From: Trichostrongylus colubriformis
Taxonomy: Eukaryota; Nematoda; Chromadorea; Rhabditida; Trichostrongylidae
Length of the DNA: 64,000 nt
Reading direction: 5' to 3'
Assembly: GCA_963978905.1 (NCBI GenBank)
Contig: OZ022259.1
Coordinates: 6,138,001 to 6,202,000, forward strand
This document shows positions 24,701 to 35,988 of this stretch, piece after piece. Within the stretch, counting starts at the first letter, position 1. Each line of letters starts with the position of its first letter. The position numbers and the translations under genes were made by a program. Below the pieces are notes generated by a model. It was not told where the DNA came from. It was given only the letters and a program-made list of their open reading frames with translations, and ran no database searches.

Positions 24701-27700
24701 TACTGTGGTACCTTCATCGAGCAGCTCCCAGTACTCTACGCCGTGTACGCTCCACCAACCGCGGTTTTCGTCTTCGATGGAATAGTCGCCTGACGCAAAC
24801 TTCGAATGCTACAACTACAGTGTACTTCTGCCGGGGGCATGCTCCATGTGAACTTCTATCAGACGTCTGCCGATATCCGCGGGTTCCTGGCCAGATAGCG
24901 ATATAAATAGTATGACGTTGCGGATGTGGTCTCTGGACCGCTTGAAATCGTGCGGCATTGTGACGGAATGAATTTACTTTGGAGTGATTATTTTGCGCTA
25001 CTTTGAAGAGCTTTTCATACTCATTCCAACGGTACCTCGCGCGTCCATTTTCGTTAATTCGTTACTGAGTTATGATCTCTAGAAATCATCACTACCATTT
25101 GTCCGATTTATTATGAATCAACCTAATATATTGTTCAAAAAGTATCCGCCGCCTTGATATCCTAACTTTGGAAGATCATAACTCTGCTTAAACACAATCG
25201 TTCAAAAGTCAACAAAAACATCGAGCTCAGTGCACTGCTCTCAGCAGTCACTGAGCAGATTCAGTCCATCCATCTGATGACAGGCGGTTTTAGCAACCCC
25301 TTTTGAGAATTTCTTCCAAGTGCGAAGAAAGTGGTAGTACTTTCTAAAACTGACGTAGAGTAAAGCAGAAGTTCTGTATCTAATTTTATAATTTGTTGGA
25401 TAGCTCATACCTGACAAAATCTCAGCGATGCGTAAGTTTACGTAAGATACTAGTGTAAAACCACGAGGGAACAGCCAATGAGCAAAATGGAGGAAGTTTT
25501 TGCCCGATCTAATATTAGGTTGATTCATAATAAATCGGATAAATGGTAGTGATGTTTCTAGAGATCATAACTCAGCAACGAGTTAACGAAAATGGATGCG
25601 CAAGGTACCGTTGGAATGAGTATGAAAAGCTCTTCAAAGTGCCGCAAAATAATCACTCCAAAGTAGTTTCTTTCCGCCCCCATGCCGCAAAATTTCAAGC
25701 CATCCAGAGACCACATCCGCAACGTCATACTATTTCTATCGCTATGTGGCCAAGAACCCGCGGATATTGAAAGACGCCTGAAAGTAGTTAACAAGGAGCA
25801 TGCCCCCGCCAGAAGTACAGTGTACTTGTGACTTTGAAGTCTGCGTCGGACGACTATTCCATCGAAGACGAAGACCGCGTTTGGTGGAGCGTGCACGGGG
25901 TAGAAGAGTGGGAGCTGCTCAATGAAGGTACACCAGTATCCGCCGACGTCTACATTCGTCGATTGCGGGAATTGAAGGCAAATGTCCAAAATTCGCAACG
26001 GCGGCGGTCACATGTCTACTTCCAGCACGACAACGCGAGACCGCACATTGCGAGATTGAAGAAGGCCGAGCTGCTCTCGTACAGTTGCTCCGTGCTTCCA
26101 CACCCACCGAACTCCCCAGACCTGGTCCCTTCGGATTTCCGCCTTCCCTCCCACCTCTAATGCCACCTGGACGGCCAAGACTTCTAAACTCGCGACGACG
26201 TCAGGAGGGTACTCGAGAACTTCTTTGAGGCCTAGCCTCCGGCCTTCTGGAGCAAGGGCATCCGCGATCTGCCTGGTAACAGAAGGTCATCGATAAAGAT
26301 GGAGCATATTACAAGTGAATCCCAGTTATCGTTAAAAAGTTATCCGATAAAGATAAAATTTTGTCAATATGTCTGATTCATATTGAATCAACCCAATAGT
26401 TAGGACCACCCACCTCCCCTAAGGTTATCGAAGGATGTTCACTCCACCCAATCTTTTGGAATCCAACCACTTATTCAAGGCAAGTCAGAATCCCCAAACT
26501 TGTCACACGGTGTAGAGCAGCCTACCCACCACCCAATTCCACGGAGCGTTTCGATGACTCTGCATATGGCTCCGTGGATGCAAACAGATTCTTATCACTA
26601 TCACAGTACGTGCTGGTGCAAATTATCGAAATGTTGAAATACCTCGTATTTATGAATGATTTCCAGCATAGAAATCGGATGAAACGACTTCATAATGATA
26701 GTGTGGCATCCTTCGAGTAGGCAGTAGAGGACCGCCCAGAATCCTGAGGCATGATAGAACGGCAGCACAGCGACGGTTCTACGGCGACTCTCCACGACAA
26801 GTTGGTCAAACAACGCTCTGAAAAAGGGTAATCTGATATGTATGATGCACATGGATGGGTTGATTACAGAAATCTCGTAGAAGCTTTACGTTTTCAATAT
26901 GGCGGTAGCTGCACTGTAATTACGATGAGTTAAATTCACACAGCGAGGTTTTCCACCAGTACCACTCGAAAATGGTAGCAACAGTGTGTCATCAGGTTCA
27001 TGATGGATGTCCCGAAACAGGCTGGGCAGGTGGTAGTTCCACTGTGGCAGGTCATGCGGCAGTACAACAGCTCCTAGGGGAAATACCGGCCGCTCCTCTG
27101 TCGAACAGAGCACCAGAATCTGAAATGTTGGTTTCACGCTCATCCTATTCGATCGAACTCTCAGACATGAAAATCAGAAGGATCGACACCGTGCACTGGC
27201 CAGGTAGTCATCGGCTAGCGGGTGCCAGAATCGGCTCTCGACAGGCTGGCTAGCCTCTTCGCCTAAAGCTGTTTGGTCGGAGCTGAACTTGTCTTTAAGA
27301 GGAAAATAAAAAATCTGGTATGGGGTCCATCACAGATACAGCATTGCTAGGTTAGTATAATTTCAGTAGTTTAAAGGCACTTTCCGCGATAATCGCACCA
27401 GCTATTTACCGTGCCGCAGCCGACAGACCCCCGGGTAACTGTCGACGCTTTACCCTTTGAGCGGCACCACGAGGCCTCCTGGCAGCGCTAAGCCCGCGGG
27501 AAGCAACTGCAACCCCGCCCATCAACTGCGACCACGCCTGGCATTGGACGAAGCTTTTTCCAACGTGGCATTTACGTGGGCCTGTGATTCTGCGATAAGA
27601 TAAGATAAGATAAAGAGGGAATTCCAGTAGTTAATGAAACGTTCTTTTGGCAAACAGGTAATATCTCAAGGTTGCTCATGATACCATTTCACAGCAACTG

Positions 27701-28974
27701 CTGTAAGGGCTCATTTTCACACGGCAATCTCGTACAAGGCCAGATGTCAGGAAGCCTCATTTTTGCCATTTTTCGGGGGCTTCTTTCGGATTTTCTTTCT
27801 CTGTGTATTCTTTAGCACCTCTAATTATATAGCTCAGCTCTTGAACCCATTCAAGATAATCTCGGAAAGTGCCTTCAATACGAACTCTGTTTGCATGCTG
27901 AATCAGTATAGTACCTTCTGTGATTATATGTATTACTAAATTCACCATGGTATTGCTTATTACTACTACGTATCAGATCTACAGTATACGCTACACTACC
28001 TTACCTTTTGTAGTGGTAGAAGTCCTTCTAGCTTTGCGAAATTCTCCGCAGTACATATCACCGCTTTAGCTCGGCTCTGCTCGAAATAATAGAGGATTTC
28101 TTCTGAAAAACCATTTCCCACTGATGAACCAAAGAAATCATGCTTCTGCTGCTATTGAAGAAAACTCTACCGGAAGTTGAATCGTGGCTGATTCCTGACA
28201 GAGGACATCCTATCACGGCTGCTCCAAGAAACAAAACAGGATACCATGAAGAGTTCAATACTGCGATAAGAATGGGATCTCCTGAAGGAGCAAGAGGGAT
28301 GATCGGAAAATAGCAAATTACCAGGTGGGTAAAAAGAAACTCGGAGAGACATCCTACTGAACAAACCTTTCCTCAATCCAACTGAATGCTGTAAAGCAGC
28401 AAATTGAAATGATTGCTGGTACACCTCACGAAAGCTGACGTCGCCATCATCATCTGTCTGCAGAAAGATAATGCTGCTTCAAGCTCCGCAATATGCATGG
28501 TTCCGCGATTCGGGAGTGTGCGACAGGACATTTGAACTGGGTGATCACCGCAGCAAAAGGCTGCCGCTTGCCCTAGCGGGTAGCCAGTTTACAACAACGA
28601 GATGAGCAAAGCATCCAGCTGTTTGCCCTGTAGCACACCTGGAATCCGCCGGCTCTGCGATTCTGAGATTCCGCACGAATTTATGAAATCGCGCAATGCA
28701 AAGTCTGCCAGTTGCCTCTTTGAGGGAGGAATAACTCTTCAGCATATTTATTGTACTGTTATCGCACATGAAAAATTGAAGGAGCAGATTCACATTAATT
28801 GATAAAATCAATTTGAAGCACGTCGATCTTGTTCGGATACCTCACGAACCTCAAAATGACTTTGACAGAACCCAAAAATGCTGTCGAATCTCTTACCAAG
28901 GCAATGTCATCTCCATATAGTTCAGAATTTTGCAGAATTTGCAAATGAAAAGGCGTCAAAGGATAGTCAACCAT
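18711..28974 (-). CDS. AMP-forming acyl-CoA synthetase, 4CL/luciferase-like
   Basis: The family activates a carboxylic acid with ATP to an acyl-adenylate and then forms the CoA thioester. Exons in transcription order: 28897-28974, 28367-28457, 28171-28281, 28005-28102, 26890-27119, 26643-26817, 23171-23342, 22250-22359, 22049-22187, 19449-19549, 18890-19043, 18711-18832. The joined frame is 526 aa, normal for the family (~530-550). Motifs: P-loop-like SSGTGGKPR (177-185), YGMTE (320-324), DGWLRTGD (396-403), hinge region [11 protein letters not shown] (417-427) and [10 protein letters not shown] with the catalytic lysine at K512. ATG 28974 is chosen because an in-frame TAA lies two codons upstream. 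The C-terminus (HSGGI) is not a peroxisomal SKL-type signal and no transmembrane helix is obvious. Large introns hold mariners, MITEs and a fold-back element. The acyl substrate cannot be told. It lies convergent to the GALNT gene. Confidence 0.94.
19149..19383. mobile_element. GC-rich MITE family C2
   Basis: GTGTACGGATATGACAGCGA at the left pairs imperfectly with TTTGCTGTCATGTTTGCAC at the right; the interior contains GCGGC-rich arms. About 235 bp, filling most of the acyl-CoA synthetase intron 19044-19448. Confidence 0.6.
19641..19768. mobile_element. MITE family A, copy 2 (short, diverged)
   Basis: TACAGTCCATTTCAATTACG to GGGAACTGGACTGTA, with the internal CCACACACTCTCACCC shared with the other copies. 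It is shorter than the ~170 bp copies and lies in the acyl-CoA synthetase intron 19550-22048. Confidence 0.65.
19893..21352. mobile_element. Fold-back element, family F1, diverged copy
   Basis: The left end (GTATCGAAGTGACCACTTGC near 19912) and right end (GCAAATGACCACTTCGACTA near 21326) are inverted and match the arm of 4210-5372. The interior at 20090-20180 shares TTGGACCAAGAACT-like and GTAATTCGACC-like strings with 4860-4930. No coding capacity. It is in the acyl-CoA synthetase intron 19550-22048. Confidence 0.5.
23661..23900. mobile_element. MITE family C
   Basis: Terminal inverted repeats of about 27 bp, GGGTGTGTACCCTTACGTCA at the left and TGACGTAAGAGTACACACCC at the right, bound 240 bp. 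The inner left part reads GATTTCGCACCGCGGC. It lies in the acyl-CoA synthetase intron 23343-26642. Confidence 0.85.
24229..25126 (-). mobile_element. Mariner-like element, deletion derivative (family M1)
   Basis: Inverted ends TTAGGTTGATTCATAATAAA flanked by TA on both sides (24227-24228, 25127-25128). The minus strand holds a broken transposase: N-terminal region ([23 protein letters not shown]), then [30 protein letters not shown], and a C-terminal region. The segment that should carry the first catalytic Asp is missing, so this copy is non-autonomous. It sits 388 bp from another copy in opposite orientation. Confidence 0.88.
25515..26396 (+). mobile_element. Mariner-like element, deletion derivative (family M1)
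   Basis: TTAGGTTGATTCATAATAAA at the left and TATTGAATCAACCCAA at the right, with TA on both sides. Transposase remnant on the + strand: GHIRNV-like N-terminus, then [27 protein letters not shown] (second catalytic Asp) and [12 protein letters not shown] (third), with frame breaks. As in the 24229 copy, the HTH region passes directly to WWSVHGVE without a first catalytic block. It is inside the acyl-CoA synthetase intron 23343-26642. Confidence 0.9.
27373..27875. mobile_element. MITE family G, copy 1
   Basis: Left AAAGGCACTTTCCGCGATAA and right TTATCTCGGAAAGTGCCTT-like ends are inverted repeats; the element is about 503 bp. The minus strand near 27757-27880 has a short open frame shared in part with the second copy. 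It is in the acyl-CoA synthetase intron 27120-28004. A (GATAA)4 run lies at 27597-27615 inside it. Confidence 0.65.
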
Positions 28975-29019
28975 TGGTCCAGTTTATGTCGTCATTTCCG
29001 TTCTCTCACGACACTAGGT
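28975..29019 (-). promoter_or_regulatory. Candidate 5' UTR / spliced-leader acceptor of the acyl-CoA synthetase
   Basis: On the minus strand a T-rich stretch ending TTTTCGCCTAG lies directly upstream of 29019, leaving a 45 nt leader before the ATG at 28974. No coding exon further upstream was recognised. Inferred from context only. Confidence 0.3.
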
Positions 29020-29111
29020 CTAGGCGAAAATTGCCCACAATCAGTGGCCCTGACAGCCCCTCATAATTAGCCTGAAATCACGAATATCATAGTCTATTCG
29101 TGAGAGAAGGC

Positions 29112-29140
29112 GGGGGGGGGGGGGGGGGGAGGGGTGGGGG
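29112..29140 (+). repeat. Poly-G tract
   Basis: About 18 consecutive G followed by A, GGGG, T and GGGGG. It lies ~140 bp upstream of the acyl-CoA synthetase ATG on the opposite strand, in the expected promoter region. Confidence 0.9.
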
Positions 29141-30953
29141 TAGATCAGGGCAGGATTTCAATAGTGCTCGCTACACTTCATTCGGCATCAATGGGCCTCT
29201 GGCTACGGCACAAAGCTTTCATTAGGCTTTTCACAAACAAAAAAAAGAATGCTTTGCTTGCAGTTGTTTTGAAAAGGATAATCTGCATGCTCGAAAAGGC
29301 GGTATGGGCACCAGAGCACTCCGGGAATCGAAGATCCATCTAGGAGAGGGACGAATTTAATGGGCCAAAGGAGGGAGGGTCGTGGTTGCAGAGGACAGCC
29401 ATGATCCAAGGTTATACGGATATGAAAAGCGGAACGTGCCATTAGCTAACCCGTCAATGTAGGAAATACAACTGGATACACTTTCAACACAGGCTAGATC
29501 AGTCACCCTATCAACGAAGTCCAGTGGAGAAAAGCATTCAGATGAACTAAGGAGCAACCTTATTTGTGACAAGGAGCTATGACCAGTGCGACCAGTATCA
29601 AATGGAACTTTATCCAGCACATTATGCTTGTTGTTAATGTTGCGAATTGATATAATCTTGTGGTAAGTGGTTTGTGTACATTACCCAAATAAAAATTAAG
29701 GCTAAGTCATTCCTTCCGCTGTTTCAAGATCCTTCTGTCACAGCCGTATGACGTGTATAACCGGCCTGCTATTCAGTTTCTTTGATAAGTTCTAGTAACT
29801 TTTTATGAACACCATTCTTCAGGAATTCCATCCATCAAATGACACGCTCCATCAGATGAGAACGCTACCATTAGTCGAATGGTGAAACTGTAGGGAGCTT
29901 CACTCAAGCCCGGTGTTTCAAGAAGACGGCTTCACAAAATGTCAGTTTGAACAAGAAGTGAAGAGAAAGAAAGTCAAGCAAAAATACGGCCATATCAAGC
30001 ATAGGTTAGAGTCACATTTGAGAGAGTGGTGGTGATCGATGACAAAGTGGAAGTACAGTGCGGTGCATTCACATCGACGAAAAAAGCAGAGAAGAAAAGG
30101 TGAGAAAAACAGGCACTAATGCACTGTGAATCTATTTGCTAGAACGTGCCTATGTTCACTGTTCACTAGAACATTAACAAATGTGTTCGCTGATCACTCA
30201 CGCGTGGAACACCCTTTCATTGTTATCTGCAACCTGTAGCAGAAGGTGGATCCCTGAAACGGAGGCCACGAGTGTATGTCCTATCTGATAGCCATTTCAA
30301 AACATCTTGTGAGGTCAGCCACCCGTCCAGTTGCATCTACTGCGAAGGTAGGAGACATGGCGCATACCCAGAGCGAAGATGGCGAACGCTCAGACGTTGA
30401 ATTCACAGCATTACTACCATTAAAACTGTTTGGAAAGCATGAGGTTGCCTTTGAAGGGGTTCTGAACGCTCTCTCTGTGAAGCTGTCACGCCATTGGTAG
30501 ATAAAAATTTTCCTCGGCATTTCTTCGACTCGAATATCTCATGATCCGAACAATACAAAGGAGTTTGAGCACGCGTTTGAGAGCAAAGCCTCTCGCTCCA
30601 GGAAAACTCATCTGGTTGCAAAACACAAAGCATGAAGAAATTTATACCTAGAAGAAAAAAAAAAAACCAGCATGCGATTTCCATTTCCTTCGACTAATCT
30701 CCGAATCGCTACCTCTCGGTTTCAAGTCGTCAGTGGCAACTAACCATTCATAAAAAGAGAATATAGAGCTTTCCAAAGAGCGTTTTGACTTTCTAAATAG
30801 TGTACTGTGGTGGAAGTTACGAGCGTTCGAACAAAGTCAACTTCTGCAATTTTCAGGCTTTTTGTCGGTTAGCGCGCGCCAGTAAGCGCGCCGCAAGGTA
30901 GCCGCCGGCTTGCGCTACTTCATTGCTTGTATCCGCGACTTCCACGATTCTTT

Positions 30954-31245
30954 GATTTCTTGATCGATGTTCATTCTTTTTTTTTGAATTTCGCTTTGTT
31001 ATACTCGTTTAATCTAGTTGTATGAGTGCAGATGTGCTTCTTTTCAGGCCGATTGCAGCAGTACGTCGATCCAGTAGGAAAAATTGATTGTAAAGTTTGT
31101 TGATTTCCGTGGTCGACGTTTTTTGTTTTTTTTTTTTAAATTTTGCTTTTCGCATTATTACACTAATGTAGTTCGGTTGTATCAATGTGGATGTGCCTTT
31201 TTGAGATCGATAGCGTTTTACGTACTACTCATGTTGAGTAAGAGG
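30954..31245. repeat. Imperfect tandem duplication, period ~148 bp
   Basis: 30954-31100 and 31101-31245 share TTGATTTC, a T-rich run, TTTCGCTTTG/TTTTGCTTTTC, GTTGTAT..ATG..GATGTGC and a GATCGAT/GCAG.ACGT tail. The copies are clearly related but diverged. Confidence 0.55.
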
Positions 31246-33868
31246 TGCTCTTCTGTTGACTGATTTTGCTATTTGTGTAATTTTGATGATCGGTTGAATT
31301 CCGTGTCAGAAATAAATAATGGAAGTTAAAAATTTCCAGAGGATTAAGTTGCAGGAGGCAATGAGTACAAGCACACAAAAGCATAGCAAGGGCGACTATA
31401 CAACCTTGTGGAGCTGTAGATGATAAAAGAGAGAGTCGTATTTGGGAACATGAAGAAGAGTGTACAGAAGCGGCCATTTCCTCGACAGCTGGGAGTGCCC
31501 TCATGAGCACTATCGTGAGACCATTTAGGAGTATCATTTGATCTGATCTTTGACTCCAGTTCCTAGGATGTCTAAAACTTTTTTCTGAAGTCACCAGAAA
31601 GCATGCAGCGTTTACATGGCGGGTCTTTTACCTTGCACCATGACCCAGCGAGTAAGCATATATTTACGTTTGAACATGTGTTTCAGAGGCTAAGTCAACC
31701 ATATACCTTCAAGAAATGGTCTTCGATTTGTATGAACACTGGATCTCTCGAAAGATCCAGAATAGGAATCGAGTCTTTGTCGAATTAAACCAATGAAAGT
31801 TGCTGATTCCAAAAAAAAAAACGGGTTCGAAAATCAGGGCTATTCACGCTTTTGATGGTCGTAGTAGGCTTGTCTGAAAACTTCAGTTAAAAAAAAGGAA
31901 TAGAGAGGATGAGAAAAGTTTCAGATAGACGAGAACTGGAGACACAGATCCATGATAGTCTTATGGCTGTGCCCACGCTGCCTCGCCGGTACGGCGACTA
32001 TTTGTGTGGTGAGAAATCCCAAGCTCCTGAGAATTGGGGTCTACGGGGCTTCATGAACATGTTTCGTGATACTCATGGGTGGTATAGGTATTAAGGTACC
32101 ACTAGAACACCAGTAGAAATTATTCACATTTCTGAGCTCCTTCCTACCTTTAATATCCCTGTTGCACGAGTTCTGCTGACCAGAAAACCCCCCAACATGG
32201 CAAAAATAAGGTCTCCTGACATCTGGCACTGTGCGGATCACTGCGTGAAAGCGAGCTTTCCCGTCTGTGACCGCAGGATGGTGGCATGAAGATCTCTCCG
32301 ACATCAGCTGTTCCTCCATGTTAATTTTTCTCCACTATTGGAATGTCTTTCTTATCTTATCGCATAACCCGCAGGCCTCATTTCCGTCAGGTAATCACAT
32401 CTGGAGTCGGCGGCCTGGGTTAATGGTGAATTCGCGCTGGCTTCTTTAACGCGGTTGGTTGCAACACCAGTTACCGCGAGGTGTGGCCTCACGCAGCGGT
32501 GAATTGAAAACATACAGTAGTTCGATGACCTGTTCAATGTCTACCGCAAATACACCCAATCACCCTGGTCCCTTAATCGCACCTAGTTCACTGAATCTTT
32601 TTATAATTACTGTTTTTATTATATTCTGCAGTGGATATAAAGCTCAACGAAGCGTTGACACTCGCTCAATACATGTGAAAATGTCCATAATCAGTAGCCA
32701 GACTTCACCAACTGCGGTAACCTGGCTGATGACCAATGTGCAAACCCTTCTAATGAGAAGGTATAACTAACAGATAAGAAGGTGGTAACAGAGCAACAAA
32801 TGGAAAACGAACAACAACGTTACCAGCAAGACTGCGGTTTGAAAATTTCAAAGAAAGAAAAGCATCCAGTTGTGTTCATACTTCTCGTTTCGCACTACAA
32901 ATCGCATCTATGTTCTCAGAGAAGTATGAATACAAACACCTATATAATGAATTTGAAAACCGGACCATGGATCGATGACAAGAAAACTGCAGTGTAACCA
33001 AGAGATCACGCAGATGTGGAACATAGACGACGAGCACAGCAATAAATCTCCGAATAGGAGTGCGGCCATACTCGGCGACGGACAAGGACGACGTTATCAT
33101 CTTTGAAAAAAGATCTCATTAATCCAAGGTTTAAAGTATGTCGCCATCGTCCATCTATTGCCCAGTATGACCAAAGAATGAAGCGAAAATCCCTTCCAAC
33201 CATATAAGTACGAATTCTGCCGCCTACGCTCTACAGGGCTACGTGACCTGATCAGCCCTCCAAACAAAAGTACACACGACGTTACGCCACAAAAACATAA
33301 ATTAAAAATTAAAACGTGGCTTGTACTGCGTTGTATAACGACGACATTAAATTGACTTTGGGGCTACACATATGATACAGCGTGAAAAACAAACAAAAAA
33401 TAAACTAGACAATCTGTATTCAATAACTCTCGAATAACACACGTGAAGAATAAACAGGAGACCAGATCGGAGATATGAACGAGCGTGGGGCACCGCCGAG
33501 ACCATCGCTATGAATGAGGCGAGACTCATTCGCGCACCACAACGAGTTCATGTATGGACGATTAAATTGTGAGAAAGAGGGGGATCAAAGGGTATCGGGT
33601 TTTCGGGGAGTATAAGAGCGAAGACTTGGCAAAGAGCAAGAAACACGTATTAGTATGATCTAGCGATTTCTAAGGCAAAGTACAAATGAAGAGAAATCAA
33701 ACGATTATCGTAGTACAATATCTCGCCAATCTCACGATTGGCCACTAATCCTCTGAATCGATGAGGATCGCGAACTTATTGTTATTTAGCGTCTTCCCTC
33801 CTTTCGCCACTTCTCGCTGAAAAATAAGAATAAATTAACGATAATAGATTAGATTTCATAATAATGAG

Positions 33869-34037
33869 TATACTCCATTTCGGAGCGCCTGATAGGGCGT
33901 GGCCAATGGACATGTGTGAGGGGCGAAAGTGAGAGTGCGTGGCAACAGTTAGAGTGTATGGCGGAATGAGAGAGTCTGATACACTCACCTAAATCTGTAG
34001 GCCACGCCCTATCAGACGCTCCGAAATAGACTGTATA
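33869..34037. mobile_element. MITE family A, copy 3
   Basis: TATACTCCATTTCGGAGCG to CGCTCCGAAATAGACTGTA with GATAGGGCGTGGCC and its inverse GGCCACGCCCTATC. Nearly full-length palindrome flanked by TA, in intergenic DNA. Confidence 0.85.
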
Positions 34038-34479
34038 CAACTTGCAACATCACACTACATACTAGACTATAACATTACAGCAGATTTTTACGAAATATTT
34101 TTCCCAAAGTTTTGGATGTTCCAGGAACTGCTTTGGATTGGAATTATGAAGAGAAACTAAACAATCCATCTACAATGTTCCATTCTCTACGCCTGTGACA
34201 AAAATGCCGATTTCTGGAGACGAAATTCAAGAATAATATTGATGGGATATCCACATGACTAGTTACCTATAGGATTATAATCAAAATTTCCAACATAGAC
34301 TACAAGTTCAATCATTGACTATGAAAGACTCTGCTTACGCAGGCAGAAATAGCGGCTTGATTTCAAGAAATATAGTGACGTCTGTGAAGTTAAGCCATGC
34401 CACACCATATTTTGGTTCTATTTAATGTGATGTTTCCTTATAGTAAGTAATAATTGCGAGTCACGGTTCGTGATTTCTA

Positions 34480-35945
34480 CCCGAGCCTGGGTGGGAAGAA
34501 GCTTCTTACAGGGAAGGTCTTCCAACTCATGACGCGCTTTTTGAATGCCGCTTTTTGCATGTATGGGGGTACATACAGGAAGCATATAACTGATGTCCAT
34601 TTTTGCTGCGCGCCCTTACGAATGCCAAAAACGGGGTTGATGGTTCGATCCCCGCCGAGGTCAAATTTTTGCAAAATTTGGATTTTTAGTTTTTGGGCTC
34701 AGAAACACTTAAATATGAAAAATAAGTACAGTAATCACATTTAGAATTCCAGACTACCCTCTACTGTCAGTTTTCAGCAAGTTTGACAGTCCAGCCTTTT
34801 GACCTTTCAGCGCTCATAGCTCACGAACGAGGCGTTTTTGCGCAAAACGGATTTCATATTCGTGTTAAGGAGGTCGAACTACCCTTAGGGGTAAGTTTCC
34901 AGCCCAATCGAGGTTTTGACCCAAATTCGAAAATTTGAGCTGGGCAATGGTATACGTTCGACTGCACGTTCAACGAAGGAGACGACGATATCACTTGTCA
35001 AGAAATCCTGACTATTTCTTTTGTCTAGTGCTTGATAGCTGAAATTATAGCGATAGGTATCCATGCTGTGCATAATCCACTGATTAATTTCAGCGATTTT
35101 GTTAGTTGCTCACTTCTACAAATAGAAAGGGCACCGAGTATCCATGACCAAATTATCTTTCGCGAAGTTAGGGTCAAAATTTGGAATTGGCTAGAAATGT
35201 GTACCTAGGGGTAGTTTGACCCCCTGAAAACGAATATGGCACTCATTTTGTGCGAAATCGCGAAATTCGAGCGCTACGGGCCCTTTCATGTTCAAAAAGG
35301 TCACATCACCAAATTCATTGACAATTTGTAAATAGAGTCATTTTGGCATGCTGTCAACGGAAATTATAGTCATTTGGCATAAACAGACATATGTGAAGAT
35401 GAAACAGTGAAGGCAAAAAAAATGCAAAAGTTCTGCAACGCCGGGCTTCGAACCACCAACCTATGCCCTTCGTCCGTTTGAGAGTCCATCGTCGTATCCA
35501 GTAGGCCACCCGGTCGCCGCAGTAGCCGTACATGGGGGAACCGTTATTAAACTGCTACGTACTTTTAGTACATGGTGGGGACAAGATTTTATTTTTTACC
35601 GTGTTTGACTTTGTTTTGGATGTGAAATAGACGAACTCCTTTGGATATGCGCGTGATCAAAGTTACAAGGGGTATGGGTTACAATAAGTGGATTAAAATC
35701 GCCTTTTTGAGAGAAAATTTTTTCACTCCTTTTTTGGCATTTGTAGGAACGCACAGCAAAAATGGAAGTCAGTTATATGTTTCATGTAGGTACCCCCATA
35801 TAATGGAAAAAACGGTTTTCCAAAAGCGCGTCATGACCTGAAAGACCTCCCTTGTTAGCAGACGAATCGAGATTTTGCTGCGGAAAATTTGTTTAGCATT
35901 TCCTCAAAGCTCCTTCTTCCTACCCAAGATTGACAATTTTCATCA
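34480..35945. mobile_element. Long fold-back element, family F2, with inserted tRNA-like segment
   Basis: The outer arms 34480-34665 and 35730-35945 are inverted copies (CATGACGCGCTTTT, ATGGGGGTACATACAGGAAG and CATATAACTGA-type blocks). Pairing continues inward: 34790-34920 pairs with 35170-35320 (AACTACCCTTAGGGG against CCTAGGGGTAGTTTGA). The right arm has ~310 extra bases, about 35330-35640, that include the tRNA-like segment. No transposase was recognised. Confidence 0.78.
35441..35524 (-). other. tRNA-like segment (probable SINE or tRNA pseudogene)
   Basis: On the minus strand GCGGCG opens the segment and CGTTGC closes it, able to form a short acceptor-like stem. GGTGGCCTACTGGATACG is a good A box and GGTTCGAAGCC a good B box. 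The anticodon arm does not pair well, so a functional tRNA is unlikely. Confidence 0.4.
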
Positions 35946-35988
35946 GCGCAATCCATTCCCCAAAGACAAAAATTCGATTTTTGAAGTA

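Larger units (their letters stand above)
28975..33868. other. Intergenic upstream of the acyl-CoA synthetase, unassigned
   Basis: No gene could be supported in this 4.9 kb. It holds an 18-base G run at 29112-29129, an imperfect tandem duplication at 30954-31245 and a segment at 32190-32230 resembling part of MITE family G. Open frames here lack recognisable motifs and splice context. Confidence 0.5.

Noticed and set aside
27757..27948. Extra exon of the acyl-CoA synthetase
   Set aside because: The open stretch is on the right strand, but it matches the MITE copy at 61494, and the flanking exons join in phase without it.
35441..35524. Functional tRNA-Arg-like gene
   Set aside because: A and B boxes are good but the anticodon arm does not pair, and the segment lies inside a mobile element.
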